A stretch of DNA of 64,000 nucleotides, taken from contig NC_073692.1 of assembly GCF_029784155.1 (NCBI RefSeq), positions 15,915,752 through 15,979,751 of the forward strand, in the 5' to 3' direction. Below are positions 11,861 through 24,239 of this stretch, in pieces (position 1 is the first letter of the stretch; each line of letters opens with the position of its first letter). Under the pieces are notes generated by a model, which was not told where the DNA came from, searched no databases, and saw only the letters and a program-made list of their open reading frames with translations. Both the position numbers and the translations under genes were made by a program. Source of the stretch: Uranotaenia lowii. Its lineage: Eukaryota; Arthropoda; Insecta; Diptera; Culicidae.

Positions 11861-12000
11861 GGGGCAGTTCAGAAACCACGTGGACAGAAAAATGAGATTT
11901 TTACCCCTTTCTCCTTCTCCGTGCACAACAGTGGGCATTTAGCAATCCCTATCCCCCTCCCCCAGATGTTGACCTGGAGAGATTCGATTTTGGTTGCCTA
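11861..12000 (-). mobile_element. Partial copy of the GGGGCCGTTCA MITE family
   Basis: GGGGCAGTTCAGAAACCACG at 11861 and the CTATCCCCCTCCCCC tract near 11950 match, in order, the right end of the complete element at 23700-24180 read on the minus strand. Only this end is present; the other terminus is lost. Confidence 0.6.
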
Positions 12001-14005
12001 CATCTAATACTACATTTCCATTTCTTGGTTTATTTTGCATTGCAAGCTCCGATTTTTATAGAATGCATCTCAATTTGAGATTCTCAAAAGCCCATATTTT
12101 ACAAATTAAAGATATCGAAACTGTCCAGATACCTTTAAATTCCAGATTTTTTTTTGTAAAATATTTTCTTATTTTGAACTTTTTTGAAAAAAAAAAAAAA
12201 AGAGATTTGATTGTATTTGCCTCGACGTAGAAAAAATGATCGATTTTGATTTAGGGATTTAAAAAGATTCTTCATAATTCAAACTATATTTGGTAATTTT
12301 TCAGATATTTAGAATTTCAACTTTCATACTTTTACGTTTGAAAAAGAAATAAAAATTTGAGATTAATATTGGGAAAATGGCCAAACACATCAAATTAAAA
12401 CTGTGTTTTCTCGAAACAAGTAACTTTTTTTTAATAAATCATTTATTTTTCTCTCAAAGGCTTATTTACTGTGATATTTTACGTCTTTCATTAGCTTTTA
12501 TGCACTTATACCGCTTTGGCTCAAAGGGCTTCATACATTTTGAGCCGTTATCACAATTAAACAATTTTAATAGTGATCAATAGTTTCTATAAAAAATCCA
12601 TTCTTTAATTTAAAACTTTGAAAATTAAGTTAATTAGGTAAAAAATGGTCACGATAAAGTTGTTCTGAGACCAAATTATGATTAAATTATAAAAATGAAT
12701 TTTAACTATGAGGATTTCATGGTAACAAATAATTATATTAAAAATGTGCAACATAGATTATTGGTTGAAACTTGATATCAGTTATGCTTCAAATTCTATA
12801 CAAAGCTCAAAAAATAGTGTTTTTCGCCTGTTTTGATTAGTACTTTTGCTCCAAAGCTGTAAGAGGCTCACGTTACCTGTATGTGAGTGCAGTTGTTTAT
12901 GCATTGTTTGTTTTCTATGCAAAAAGGGAAATATATTTTCATCGATTCTATCATCATTTTTAAAATATAACTCACAATACTATTTTTTTGCAGAATGCTC
13001 TTTTCATCGAATACTTGAAAAGGGCCAATAGTCGGTATTCGGCTGTTCGCACTATTTCGTACATCTTTAATGATATCTATTCATTTTTCGAAAAATTCTG
13101 AAAATACTACTTCTGAAACTAGAGGTGATGGATAAAATCTGAAATCGAGTTTAGAAATTTATTTCCAAAATCAGTTCTTAAAGCATAGGCTCCAAAAACT
13201 TTCCTATATTTTATTTTTTCCCAGATGAAATAAAACTATTCCGTCATCCCCGACTATTTTCTCAGAAAAAAGGCGATCGCTCAAGTTGAACATTCGGAAG
13301 ATATTTTTCTAATTTTTGAACAACGGCTGGATTTCAGGATTCACACCAATTATTTCGCAGATACTGTTTTCAGCTCACCTACACAATAATATTTCAAAAT
13401 TTGAGTAGAAATCTAGCTTAATAATTTAGGTTAAAAAATCCACTCGAGGTGAAAGTTTGGTTATTTCAATTGCAATTGATTATGTATTTTCACTGAAATA
13501 TCGGAATGATATGAACTTTCAGAAATTAACTCTTTATTCAATGTGTTTCATACATCAATTCATACATTATAAAACATGGTTTAAAAATATTGAGAGAATG
13601 AAAAAAAGAACTATTCACTTTTTTCATAAATAATTCGTTGCAAATTAGTTATTTTTTCTTTGGATTCAGTTCCAATAAAATTAAAAATTTAGTATGAGAG
13701 CTTGAAATTTAAAAAAAAAACTAAAATGACGTTCCAAAGGCTTCATTCCTAAGAATATGATTTTGATGATTTTATTCTATAATTAAATATATGTTTAAAA
13801 ATTGAAGAATTTGAACAAGAATTAATAATAATTCGATACTTTCGAACAACTATTCAGCAAAATGCTTCAGAAAAATAATTAAATATTCAGTTTTTAAATC
13901 ATAGAAATTATTACAAACACTTTTCTCAAATAATGTTTTTGGAATCGTTGCAAAATGAGAATCATTACAGTTTTGGTGAAGGCCTTACCTTCATTTGACT
14001 GATTT
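12001..14005. other. AT-rich stretch without recognised features
   Basis: I see only AT-rich, low-complexity-leaning DNA with short chance frames. There are no repeats shared with the rest of the window and no splice-supported exons. Confidence 0.5.
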
Positions 14006-14560
14006 ATGAAAATTTGGAAAATCACACCAGTTTCAGAATTTTCGACCCTCAAAAATCACTAAAGGGAGGACCAAGGGGGTTCAAAAAAATCATTTGAATT
14101 TTGGTGCGAAATTTCTTAAAAATGCATAAAACGTCGAAATCTGGTGTTATTTGGAAAAACAATTTGTGGTCAAAAATCGACTTTTAAATTTTGAAAAATC
14201 ACTGAAAAGAGGGGAACCAAAGGAAATCCGGAAAATCTTAAAAAAGTTCCAGAAAATCGATTTTGTGAAAAAAATTTTTTTTTTCGAGATAGCTCTCGAT
14301 CTTGACGTTTTCTAAGTTACTAGGCATCAAAATAAAAATTTCAATTTATCGTGTATCCTTTGGTCCCCCTTTGATGGTTTTTGAAGGTCAAAAAACCAAA
14401 ACTTAGAGCGCTTTGAACACCCCTAAATAAAGTCTGATTGAGCTGAAATTTTGAACTGGTCAGTCTTTGGCCTATCTACAAAGTGTGTATCGTCGTTTTT
14501 TGAAATTCGACATGAATCATCTGGCTAACAATCTCATACAAAGCCAGAACTTGTTAGCAC
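14006..14560. repeat. Unclassified dispersed-type repeat with internal similarity
   Basis: A phrase with CAAAAATCACT, GGGGAACCAAAGG and a facing TTTGGTCCCCCTTTGATGG (about 14345) gives a rough inverted relationship between the halves near 14045-14090, 14195-14230 and 14345-14390. There is no coding frame. It resembles transposon-derived filler, but the family is not known to me. Confidence 0.35.
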
Positions 14561-14706
14561 CCCGGTAAATAGTAAAAGTATTTTGACTGTCCATGTGCAG
14601 AATCGTGGTATGGTTCTGGAGTAAATATTTGTTTTGATTGAGGCTTTAAGAAAAATATTGTCAAAAACCGATAGGGCATTTAAGAAAACAAGTTTTTAAT
14701 AGAATA

Positions 14707-15630
14707 GGGGAGAGGCGGGCTATATGCGCATATTAAGGAAAAAAACTCATTTTCTCCCATATTCCGATAGATAGGAGTCTGAAAGCTATATGCACATGAG
14801 CGGACATCTGTTTTCTATACGTTAGAACTATTTTTCTGTTAAAATCTCTTACAGTTTTTGTGGAAATAATTTTATAATAAAAGAAGTCAAAATAGCCGAT
14901 TTCCGAAACCAGCGGGCGAAATCCGCATATTTATGTTTAAAGCTATATTTCATTTACACTTGCAATATTTTGAAATTAATTAATTGAATATGGTAGAAAC
15001 GGATGTTAAGAATACGTCAAGGCTGAAATTTTGGTGAAAATTTTTTACATCACTAGTTCTTTTGCATGAAACATAGGTAAGTATGCCATATGGCCATATT
15101 TCATGGTAATATTTTGTTCATATTGTATTTTTATCGGATCAGTATGAAGTTCTTTTTTTTCGCTATAAGATCGTGATTTGAGCGTAGATTTAATGTTTAA
15201 ATGATAGAAAGTAAAAAATTTATAAGACTAATCTATTTTTCTTGATATAGGCATTTAACCTGCCTTGAAATGGGCATTCAGAACCTATCTCTTATTCCAA
15301 TATCTTATCATCTACAACTTTGCCAAAAGCTTCAATTTGTTGAATTTCCGATTTCCAGATGAATAAGAAAGAAAAACCATTAAAATTTTTGTTCACAGAA
15401 TCTGTACGCACAAAGATTAAAGTTCAATATATTATAACAAAACTGACAAAAATCTTGTTTGAATTTTTAAATTTTTCCGACTTTATATAACAATTTAATT
15501 TTTTCCATGCCATGTGTTAAAAGCGTATTACCCTCAAACTGCACTGATTAGATATGATGAATCTCTAGCCATATCGTCAATCGGCTGTATGCGCATATTA
15601 CCCAACATGCGCATTTAGGAACACTTCCCC
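14707..15630. mobile_element. TA-flanked MITE with GGGGAGAGGCGGG/CTTCCCC ends
   Basis: The left end GGGGAGAGGCGGGC follows TA at 14705-14706, and the right end CACTTCCCC precedes TA at 15631-15632. Both ends carry an ATGCGCAT motif (left TATATGCGCATATTA, right TGTATGCGCATATTA), giving a degenerate inverted repeat. The interior is AT-rich and non-coding. Confidence 0.55.
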
Positions 15631-15831
15631 TACCAGTGTTTTTGGTTTCTCCCGAGCAAAATATCTCAAATTCCATTCAGGGATGAGGCTCAAGGCAATC
15701 CCTTTCCATGATCAGAACTTGCTAAAATTTTAAATGTGATCTTCTGGTGATAAATTTTAGCTTGAAACGCGGGTTAGATTAAAAATCATTTATTCGTTCT
15801 GTACAAAGATTAGAAACTTTACTATATACTA

Positions 15832-16226
15832 GGGTGTGTCGCTTGTGTAACTTTTGTCGAATTTCAAAAACCCTGTAATTTAAAAAGATTCCTATTAGGT
15901 CAAAACAAACGACATAATTTTAACAGATTTTTATAATAAGATTAAGGTACTCGAATTTTGATTTTAAAAATTTTACGGAAAATTTTAATATTTACATGGA
16001 GCTTTATGGACTTTCTATATGGCTACTCTCCAAGACTCAAAAAACGAAAAAAGTGACACTCTGCGAAGAAATTTTCTCGTTCTTCCATACACATTTTCAA
16101 ATCAACATACGGGTACCTAAATCTCATTTTAAAAATCTGATAAAAATTATGTCGTCCGTTTTGATCAGGGACTTTTTAGAATACAGGGTTTCAAAATTGG
16201 AAAAAAAGTTGCAATTGGACAAACCC
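15832..16226. mobile_element. TA-flanked MITE with about 125-bp inverted repeats
   Basis: The left arm (15832-15957) and right arm (16100-16226) are inverted copies with scattered differences. GGGTGTGTC on the left faces GACAAACCC on the right, and AACGACATAATTTT faces AAAATTATGTCGTCC. TA sits directly outside both ends (15830-15831, 16227-16228). A foldback-like non-autonomous element is the simplest reading. A 132-codon frame across it has no recognised match and crosses the arms, so it is ignored. Confidence 0.8.
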
Positions 16227-16589
16227 TACTGTACACTGTGGTTCGTTATATATTATTTGAAAAAATGCAAACATTACACGGTGTGTTTCGTAGAAGGACT
16301 TAAAAAACATAGTAATGCTTATTTTTGCATAAGCAGAAATAATTATTTTTTTTTTAATTTCTATTTGAAATATTCAAAAATATACATATTTTAAGTGTTC
16401 TATAATTTCAAAGGAGCTAATTTTCGTAGTTCCTACTTTTAATATTTTTGAATTGAACTGAAAAATCTCATAAAAAGATATGAAAAGTTATTTTAAACTA
16501 GTTCCTGAGCTTAACAAATGCTTAAAAAATATCTTCTAATCCTAAGATTTTAAAATTGTCTGGCAAATCCTGCTTATCAACCTAACCTC

Positions 16590-17600
16590 GCATCGTGAAA
16601 CTTTCGACTGGATGTTGCATCACTTTTCTGGTTCAAGTCCATTGCGTTCCCTTCACTCGGTCTTACGCAATACCCAAATCTGATTGGAAATTGCTCAGCA
16701 CAGAAAAGGATTCAGTAGGAACAGCATTGTGCGCAAACTGACCTGTCTGATGCAATGTCGCCAAAATGTTTCGATACTTTACGTTCTTCCATTAGAAACA
16801 TTATTTTGTTCTCGTGTTGTTTTTACTTGGCCGCACTAGGTACTTAGCAAGATCGTGTCTAGAAGAAGTGTTGGATCGGTATTTTGAATTTGAGAAAAAA
16901 GACCGTTAGTTGCCAGGAGCCAAAGAAAAAGAACCGAAATGACGTCATCCCGTTCCTCGGAATCCGGAGTTTATCAGCGCGGTTGTTTTCGAAAGAGACA
17001 CACCAAAAAAATAAACACGAAAAGAGCGTCCACTTCAAAGTGGATCGCTTTTGTAACAGCAAATCATTCGTGTTTCGAGATGTTCCGAGTCGGTTGTTTA
17101 TTGTTTGCCAGTCGCATTAGAACCTGCCCGGGTTTTGTCCGGATAAACGTGCCATCGTCGGCTACAAATGTCGATCGGTTTCCGAAACTGTAAACAGCTA
17201 CCTTCTACCTACATTCAGTAGACAAACATTTTGTGAACTAACAACAATTCGTCATCCATTCATTGATGACTTTTGCCGGGGAATAGTTTTTTGTCCTTGG
17301 ACTAAACCACTTGAGAATGCGATAAAACAATTGCATCGGAACTGAGCTCATCACCTTGGTCCGCCCCCTTGCCAGCTGACAGTCGATGATGATGGTAATT
17401 GAGCGAATAGTGGAGCCAGAAAGTCACACATTAGTGCCACGTGCTGCCCATTTCCCATTGATACTACTGGTGATGTGGGAGTGGCAGATGCTTCCTACTT
17501 ACTGACAGTCATGATGCAGATATGGATCAATAGCGTGTGACGCTGCTGACGTAAAACTTTTCTTCTGAGTATCAATCAATTTCAGCTTCGGCGGGATCAA
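16590..17600. promoter_or_regulatory. Unique GC-balanced island, candidate cis-regulatory DNA
   Basis: This is about 1 kb of repeat-free DNA of even composition between AT-rich blocks, with short motifs such as CAGCTGACAGTCGATGATGATGG near 17374 and GCCACGTGCTGCCC near 17436. Overlapping frames of 60-85 codons occur around 16884-17193 on both strands, but none has recognisable content. Developmental enhancers in flies and mosquitoes look like this; that is only an analogy. Confidence 0.25.
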
Positions 17601-17880
17601 TTTCTATTTATTTTCTGAGTTTTAAATTGTACAATAAACAGATCATTCATTCTTTATCAATTACATAACTAACGAAAACCTACGAGTAATTTACGAGACG
17701 ATATTTTTTGCAAGATCTCTTTCGATTTTGGCACGGTTTAAAATCGATTATTCCTAATGATTTCCATATTTATTAGACCAATACAGGTTTTATAAACAAA
17801 AATCTATGTGTTCCTTTAACCCTCTAGAACCAAAAACCCATTTTTCAAAAAATTGGGGCTAAGGAACATGATTTTCAGTA

Positions 17881-18829
17881 CCGTAAATGGGGGAACTTTG
17901 ATCACTTTTTTCATTCATTTTTGAATATTTTGGTACGGGTTGCTTTTTCGTAATATCTAAAATTTTTAAAACCATTACTGAAGTGAGGAGTATCAAACAT
18001 GATCATTGATTGTAGTAAATTCAAAAGACATTGGTGGTAATAATTGAATGTTTGTTACAAAACCAGATTTCGAGTTTCGGGGTGACTTTGATCACTGTGG
18101 TTTTTAAGTACCGCAATATCTTCAAAAATTTTGTTATGGTGCCAATAAGCACACAAAGCTTAAACATTAATAACAGTAATTTCTGTTAGGACTATACCCA
18201 GTTTTTCAACGTTTTTTTTTTTCAAAAACATTTATAGTCAAAAGATGGACCATGTTGCTGCATACATCTAGGGGCAAAAATTATAAAAATTTCTTAATTT
18301 TTTTTGGCCTCAAAAACAAATAAAATTTTACCTTCATGCAATTCCCTAGATCCTCGCACTGTTCCCATGTATTTTTTTTTCTTCAAATTGAACCATTTGA
18401 TAGGGTCTTAGACATTTTTACTATACGGGGTTTCTCATGGAAATACACCGTTTTTTTCCAATATAAAAACATTATCACCAAATGACCTTAAAAATAACAC
18501 CTAAACTAAACCTAAACAAAGAAAAAGTTGAACTTTCACATTAAACAACCCATTTGCTCCTTAATGCTTGAATTTGATCAGGAGAGATGTTTGTTTGTGA
18601 GCCTTCGAAAAACGAGATATTTTAAGTTTTTTAAATTACATTATTAGGAATATCAAAAATCTTCTAATAAAAACCAAATTTAGCTTATTCGTAACTAAAT
18701 TCATAAGCTTTCAAACGTAGTAAACAGTTATCAGATATTTTAACTTTTTGCTTAGTTCATGATGATTATCTGCAAAAATTTCATGTTGATCAAAGTTACC
18801 CCGGTGATCAAAGTACCCCCAGTTTACGG
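17881..18829. mobile_element. TA-flanked MITE, CCGTAAATGGGGG ends
   Basis: The left terminus CCGTAAATGGGGGAACTTTG starts after TA at 17879-17880. The right terminus TGATCAAAGTACCCCCAGTT ends before TA at 18830-18831. The two are inverted copies over about 26 bp with two differences. An internal GGGTGACTTTGATCACTG near 18081 repeats part of the end. There is no transposase frame. Confidence 0.75.
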
Positions 18830-18929
18830 TACCTTTCCGGTTGTAGTTTGGCACACATTTCATCCATTTTTTTCCTAAATTTTGAAACATATTAACACTG
18901 ACTTATAGCTATATTTTTATAAATAACTA

Positions 18930-19400
18930 GCTGACCCGGTGTGCTTTGCTACCCTTTCCAAAAATAAATGTCATTTGTAAAAATTTATTCAAATTTAGAA
19001 ACCCTATCATAGTTCAGAACTAACAACTTTGAAATGAAAGCTGTAGCTGGAGTTCCGAATTGAAATTCAAAGATGGTATATATTTTTACCTAAAACTTGA
19101 TCTCTTAACTTGTTTTTCTAGATATGAAATTTATACTCTGTTTTTAAAGCTTCCTAATTACTTATACAATGTCAAAATTTATGGATATTCTCCTTTTTTC
19201 ACAAAGTGGGAAGCTACGAACTTTCATAAAAACATTTGTCACATCTATTTTTAAGTTATGCCAAATATCCGTACCCTCTTTTCAAAATATGGTCCCTTCT
19301 TTGAAAAGCTCTTTATCTTAAACTTACAGGGGAGCGCCCCCATCTTTTCCAATTCTGTCCCCCACTGCTTGAAGAAGGTAAGCTGATTTACCCGGCTCGA
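18930..19400 (+). repeat. Dispersed repeat beginning ACTAGCTGACCCGG
   Basis: ACTAGCTGACCCGGTGTGCT (about 18928-18947) is a phrase common at one end of interspersed repeats in many insect genomes. The following 450 bp has no coding frame. A weaker GATTTACCCGGCTCGAG near 19388 may mark the other end. The class is uncertain. Confidence 0.4.
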
Positions 19401-20689
19401 GTTTAAATAAATTTCTTATTGAAAGAAAAAGATTCGCATAGTGGAATTTATTGCATATTGTACTTTATAGAGATGCCAAAATTATGTTAAAAAAAATGTT
19501 TCACCATATGCGAAACTAATGGACATGAGACATTATAGCTTGAAGTTTTCCCAAACAACACTTATCACGATATGAAAACTATCGATTTTATACAGTGCAA
19601 TTTTTTTTTTATAAATAAATTTATTAAAGCAAAAAACAGAAATTTTTAAAAAAAATATCAGTTGCATTACTAAATAAATTCTCAGCGTTTTTCATTTTCA
19701 CTTTGAAAGTCAAATATTCAAAAATGTTGGCAAAAACCATTTAACATTGGTCTCGTATATTGGGGCAAGTGTAAATGCAAAGCTTATTTTCAGATGCGTC
19801 AGAGTAATGGCTTTAAAATGGATTTAATGCGTATTTCTGTTTGTTTGTTTTATCAAGTTTCATTGATATATCTGCAGTATTCCAGCAGTTTAAATTTATG
19901 TTTGTTACTCCACTTTTAACGAATGCTGTTCAAAGCAAATGACCTTCATTTACAAAGACATTTAAGAATTTTAAACATCCGCTTCAGTTTCAACATTCGG
20001 AATAACCCTTCTGGTCTTTCCAACATATTGAATCATAGGATGAGTTTCTTAAAAGTTCGACGTTTGCTCTTGTCCCACGGTGTAAGTTGACAGGAGGAAA
20101 TATTGTTTTTAACACTTTAACGGTATACTTAAAAATTTCTCATAAAAATTTTGCTTACAGTTTTTTTTTTAATTGAGCAGGAAAAAGCCCCTGGGAGTTG
20201 GTTTATTTCCAAAAACCATTCTCCCAAAGGCATAAAGGTCCCATTTTCATTTCTTTATTCGTTTCAGTTGTGAATTTGGGCCGAAATAACAATGTCTAGA
20301 AGAAAACATTTTTTTTTTATTTTTTTGTAACAGAGAAAAATTGAACGTTTGAACATGGGGTATATGTTTTATTCGATCGGCAAAATGTCATTCTGGGTCA
20401 TATCTAGGCGTAATTCATAACCATGTGCTGTACAAATAAGCTAGGAATCAAGTAGAAAAAAAATCACATCCAGGCCACCATCGCCACCCCTTGCATTGAT
20501 AATATGCTTGGTTGAGAAATACGCGCCAAAATATTCCCACTGATCAGTATGCTTCGACCATGGAGACGAAAAACAAACCGCCCAAAGGAAAAAAAACTCG
20601 TGAAAATGGATGTCATGACTTTTATTTGTTTCGAAAAACTACAAATTTTGTATGGAAGCCCTCCCTCGCTTAAGTCGGAGGGGGTTTTA
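19401..20689. other. AT-rich stretch without recognised features
   Basis: No gene, array or inverted-repeat element could be supported. A GCCCTCCCTCGCTTAAGTCG phrase near 20659 resembles filler in the 54.7-58.4 kb repeat blocks. Confidence 0.45.
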
Positions 20690-21010
20690 ACCAGTGCTGC
20701 AAATAATCAGTTTCAGCTTTCAATTTTCAATTGAATTTACTGCAGTGTACGCTCAGTTCATTTCCATCCGCATTCATCAGATAATGAACAGAAAGCTCAA
20801 TCCCGAAAGCACTCTGCATACTCATTCACGAATCGGCATCATCGGAGCTCAGTATACATTCAGGCTCTTTGCAGGTTCATGAGATTATCCAATCTTCATT
20901 TTCAGTATCAAGCAAACATTGCTGAAAGTGAAAAAAGCTCGATTCGATTTTCATTGAGTTTAGTTGAATGGTGACAAAGCTTGTTCGATGCACTAGACTT
21001 GCGGAAATTG
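20690..21010 (+). repeat. Repeat with CCAGTGCTGCAAAT terminus, left-end copy
   Basis: CCAGTGCTGCAAATAATCAG at about 20691, followed by CAGCTTTCAATTTTC, matches the reverse complement of the end at about 52943. The interior carries TCAG/ATGA-rich short motifs. Only one terminus is visible here. Confidence 0.45.
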
Positions 21011-21139
21011 AATTATTACTGCTGAGATTCCTATTTTTTAAGGATTTTGATAAGGAAAAAACGTGATAGTGTGTAGAGGTGGGAAGGTTGAGAAATAAGT
21101 GTTCGGATTGGCGAGGAGAACGCTGGCGAGGGAGCGTGT

Positions 21140-21270
21140 GGGACGAATGTGGGGGACAAAATTACGACAACATGTAACAAAATTAAGACACAAATATGAC
21201 AAAAATTGGGTAATAAAATTACAAAACATGACAAATGTGGTAAAGTATGACAAAATTATGACAAAAAACC
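21140..21270 (+). repeat. Degenerate GACAAAATT-type tandem repeat, short arm
   Basis: Repeated phrases ACAAAATTA, ATGACAAAAATT and ATGACAAAATTATGAC run from 21155 to 21268. They are in the opposite sense to the long TTTTGTCAA array that begins 600 bp downstream, so the two could fold back on each other. Confidence 0.5.
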
Positions 21271-21884
21271 CGATTTAATACACTTGACAGTGGATTGTAG
21301 CCTTTCTTACAGCCTGTAAATTATATTTGGATTCATATGACACAAAATAATAAAAAATGATTAATAAATTCTGAGTTAAAATTATAGAATTTTAAACGCA
21401 GTCAATCCGAAATGAATTTAAGAAATGAAGTTTCAAAGTTTTTTATTGGATATAAGTATTTTGATATAATCATAATTTTCAAATGAATAACATTATTTGC
21501 AACTAATTGAAGATTTTTGAATGACTGGATTCTGGAATGCCTTGTATGATTCCGTTTCTATGACATTTTAGTCTCACTCAATTTACTCTGTTTGGAGAAA
21601 TAGGTAACTTTAAAATGGAAGGGGCATAAAAATTAAGAATACAATTCAAAAAAGATTCCTGACCATGAATTTCAAATAATTAATCCTTTCAATTAAAGAA
21701 ACAAATACTTGATAAAATTATTGGATAAAATTACAATTGCTAGAGTAAAATACGATACTGCAACGAAGTGTACCAGAAAAGGTAAAATTAAATTTGAAAG
21801 TAAAAAGTTTTGACAATTTCGAAATGTCAATATTTTTAATTGTGTCATTTGACCATTTTTGTCAGTTTTTTACAAATCCGCCAT

Positions 21885-22760
21885 TTTGCAATCTTGTTAA
21901 TTTTGTCAATTATGTCAAATTTGTCAATATTGTCAATTTTATTAATTTTGTAAATTTTGTCGATTTTCTCCATTTTGTCAATCTTGTCAATTTTGTCAAT
22001 ATTGTCAATTTTTTTAATTTTGCCAATTTTGTCAATTTTGTCAATTTTGTCAATTTTTTCAAAATTGTAGATTTGGTAAATTTATGAAATTTGTCAAATT
22101 TGTCAATTTGGTCGATTTAATCAATATTATCAATTTTATGAATTTTACTAATTTTGTAAATTTTGACGATCTTGTCGATTTTATCAATTAAGTCATTTTG
22201 TTAATTTTGTCAATTTCAACAATTTTGTCAATTTTGTCAACTTTGTTCAGTTTTGTTAATTTTGTCAATCTTGTCAATTTTGTCAATGTGTTCAATTTTG
22301 TGAATATTGTCAATTTTGTCAATTTCGTCAATTTTTTATATTTTGTCAATTTTGTCAATTTTCTCCATTTGGTCAATTTTGTCAGTTTTGCCAATTTCGT
22401 CTTTGTCAATTTTGGCAATTTCTTCAATTTTGCAAGTTTTATCAATTTTGTCAATTTTGTCAGTTTTGTCGATTGTGTCAATCTTGTCCATTTTGTCAAT
22501 CTTGTCAATATTGTCAATTTTGTCAATTTGGTCAATCTTGTCAATTTTATCAATTTTGTAATTTTTGTAAATTTTGTCATAATTGCGAATACTTTAAATT
22601 TTGTATATTTTGTTTTTTTTTCGATTCTGTCAAATTGTCAATTGATAAACTGTCAAAAATTCATCAAATTGTCATGATTGACAAGTTAAACTAAACTAAC
22701 AATTTGTAAAAAAATTGACAATATTGACAAAACCTTCAATCTTGATAAAATATTCAACTG
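21885..22760. repeat. Degenerate 9-bp tandem array, unit TTTTGTCAA
   Basis: About 700 bp of a diverged 9-bp unit (variants TTTTGTCAG, TCTTGTCAA, TTTGGTCAA and others) runs from 21890 to 22590. A short stretch of the inverted unit (ATTGACAATATTGAC) follows at 22690-22760. Apparent long frames of N-F-V repeats are products of the 9-bp period. The unit is the same as that inside the palindrome at 48.65-49.06 kb. Confidence 0.85.
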
Positions 22761-22938
22761 ACAATTTTACGGTTTAGGCATTAGCCTATCGTATGACAGT
22801 GAAAGATTTATGATCATGAATTTGTTAAACAGTCCAGACATTGGCCGAACCGAATACCGAATACTAAATACATTCAGAACAGAAGTTTCGTCTATGGGTC
22901 TATGGGACAAGCATAGGGACTTCACTCTCACATCATTT

Positions 22939-23230
22939 ATTTCTATAGTGATTGCAAGTCCCACCCTGCGCCCAACCATAGATTCTCAAGCACAAATTTC
23001 TCTGAGAAGGGGAAAACGACACGAGGACACGGGGACGCAGACGATGCCTGCACACCATCTCATCTTCTCTCTCACGTGCGTTCGTGCTCAGGAAGCTTTT
23101 TCCTAAGCACTGCTGTTAAATGCGCAAGCAGTGAGTGATTCGCGCAAGCAAAATGAGTGACCAATTTTGTCTCTTTGGCAGCACGGCTTAAAGAATACTT
23201 GCAAGCAATTTTGGCTCACGTCTAACTTGT
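22939..23230 (-). repeat. GC-rich arm of the foldback family, second copy
   Basis: 22939-23112 is the near-perfect reverse complement of 49468-49628. Shared landmarks include CACCATCTCATCTTCTCTCT, CGACACGAGGACACGGGGAC and CCATAGATTCTCAAGCACAA. The continuation (ATGCGCAAGCAGTGAGTGA) resembles 48165-48250. With the 9-bp array on its left, this locus repeats the make-up of the 48-49.6 kb structure but lacks the full palindrome. Confidence 0.8.
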
Positions 23231-23699
23231 TATACTCATAATTGGGAAATTTAAAGTGAATAATTGAATAATTTGAGTTAGCAAATAAAGTTATAGTCTA
23301 AAAATTCGCTGTTAATCTACATAACATAAACATGCAAGGGAACAAACATGTTATATTCTTAAATTAAAACGTTGCTTATGTAAAAAATGATCCTTAATAC
23401 TCTGGTTATCATATTATTCCATAAAATAATTAAGAATTTTAAATGCTGTATGAAAGCATTCGTTTTAAAACTTCAACATTGGTGATTTTTTTTTATTAAT
23501 ATCTATATAAATAAACTGTTATTTTATTATTTAACACTTTAAAATTTGAACCAAACATCTGAGCACTTACTCACCAAAAGTATATTTAAGCAAGGCTTCT
23601 GGCAATAAAAACTTGTTCTAAAATTACTACCGAAGTGCATGCGAACAAAAAAATTTTATCAACAAAATCAAATGTAGCACCAATTGTTTAAACCGATAA
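23231..23699. other. AT-rich stretch without recognised features
   Basis: Nothing beyond AT-rich unique-looking sequence was seen. Confidence 0.5.
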
Positions 23700-24180
23700 G
23701 GGGCCGTTCACATACCACGTGGACAACTTATGGAAAGGGGGGTGTATGGAAATGTCCACGCTTGTCCACGGAGAGGGGAGTAGGAGTTTTGGTCATGTCC
23801 ACTTAGACATACATACTTCCAAAATATTTTCTAAGGGTGAAAAAATATTAAGATGTTTAAATCAAAATTATAAATTGCAAAGTTTTCCAGTTTAAGTTTA
23901 AACAACTAGTAGGCAAGTGATATATACGAAAGTTTAGAAATTTAAAATTTATATAATTATTTTATATCAGGAAATGCTTTTTCGTTTTTCTCAAAATCAA
24001 CCATTTTAACAAAAAAAAAAGCAAGAGGGAGTGTTTTCTGTCAAATTAGATTTAGAAAATAAAAACAATCTCAATCCGGGGAGGGGGTAGGGGTTTGCTA
24101 AATGTCCACGCTTGTCCACGTTGGGGGAAGAGGGGGTAAAAAATTTCAGTTTTCTGTCCACGTGATATCTGAACGGCCCC
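23700..24180. mobile_element. MITE with GGGGCCGTTCA inverted termini
   Basis: GGGGCCGTTCACATACCACG at the left faces CGTGATATCTGAACGGCCCC at the right, inverted over about 26 bp with two or three differences. Subterminal phrases ATGTCCACGCTTGTCCACG occur near both ends (23752, 24101). There is no coding frame. A partial copy lies at 11861-12000. The target-site duplication is not clear. Confidence 0.8.
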
Positions 24181-24239
24181 AATGATCTTTTGGATTCTGA
24201 AAAAAAATAGTACCCAGAATCTTTCCATACCATATGAGT

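Noticed and set aside
15996..16394. 132-codon plus frame
   Set aside because: It starts inside the loop of the MITE at 15832-16226 and runs through its right arm; no family features.
21794..22677. Asparagine/phenylalanine/valine-rich and lysine/threonine/leucine-rich frames of 84-159 codons
   Set aside because: Forced by the degenerate TTTTGTCAA array; they are mirrored on both strands and in three frames.
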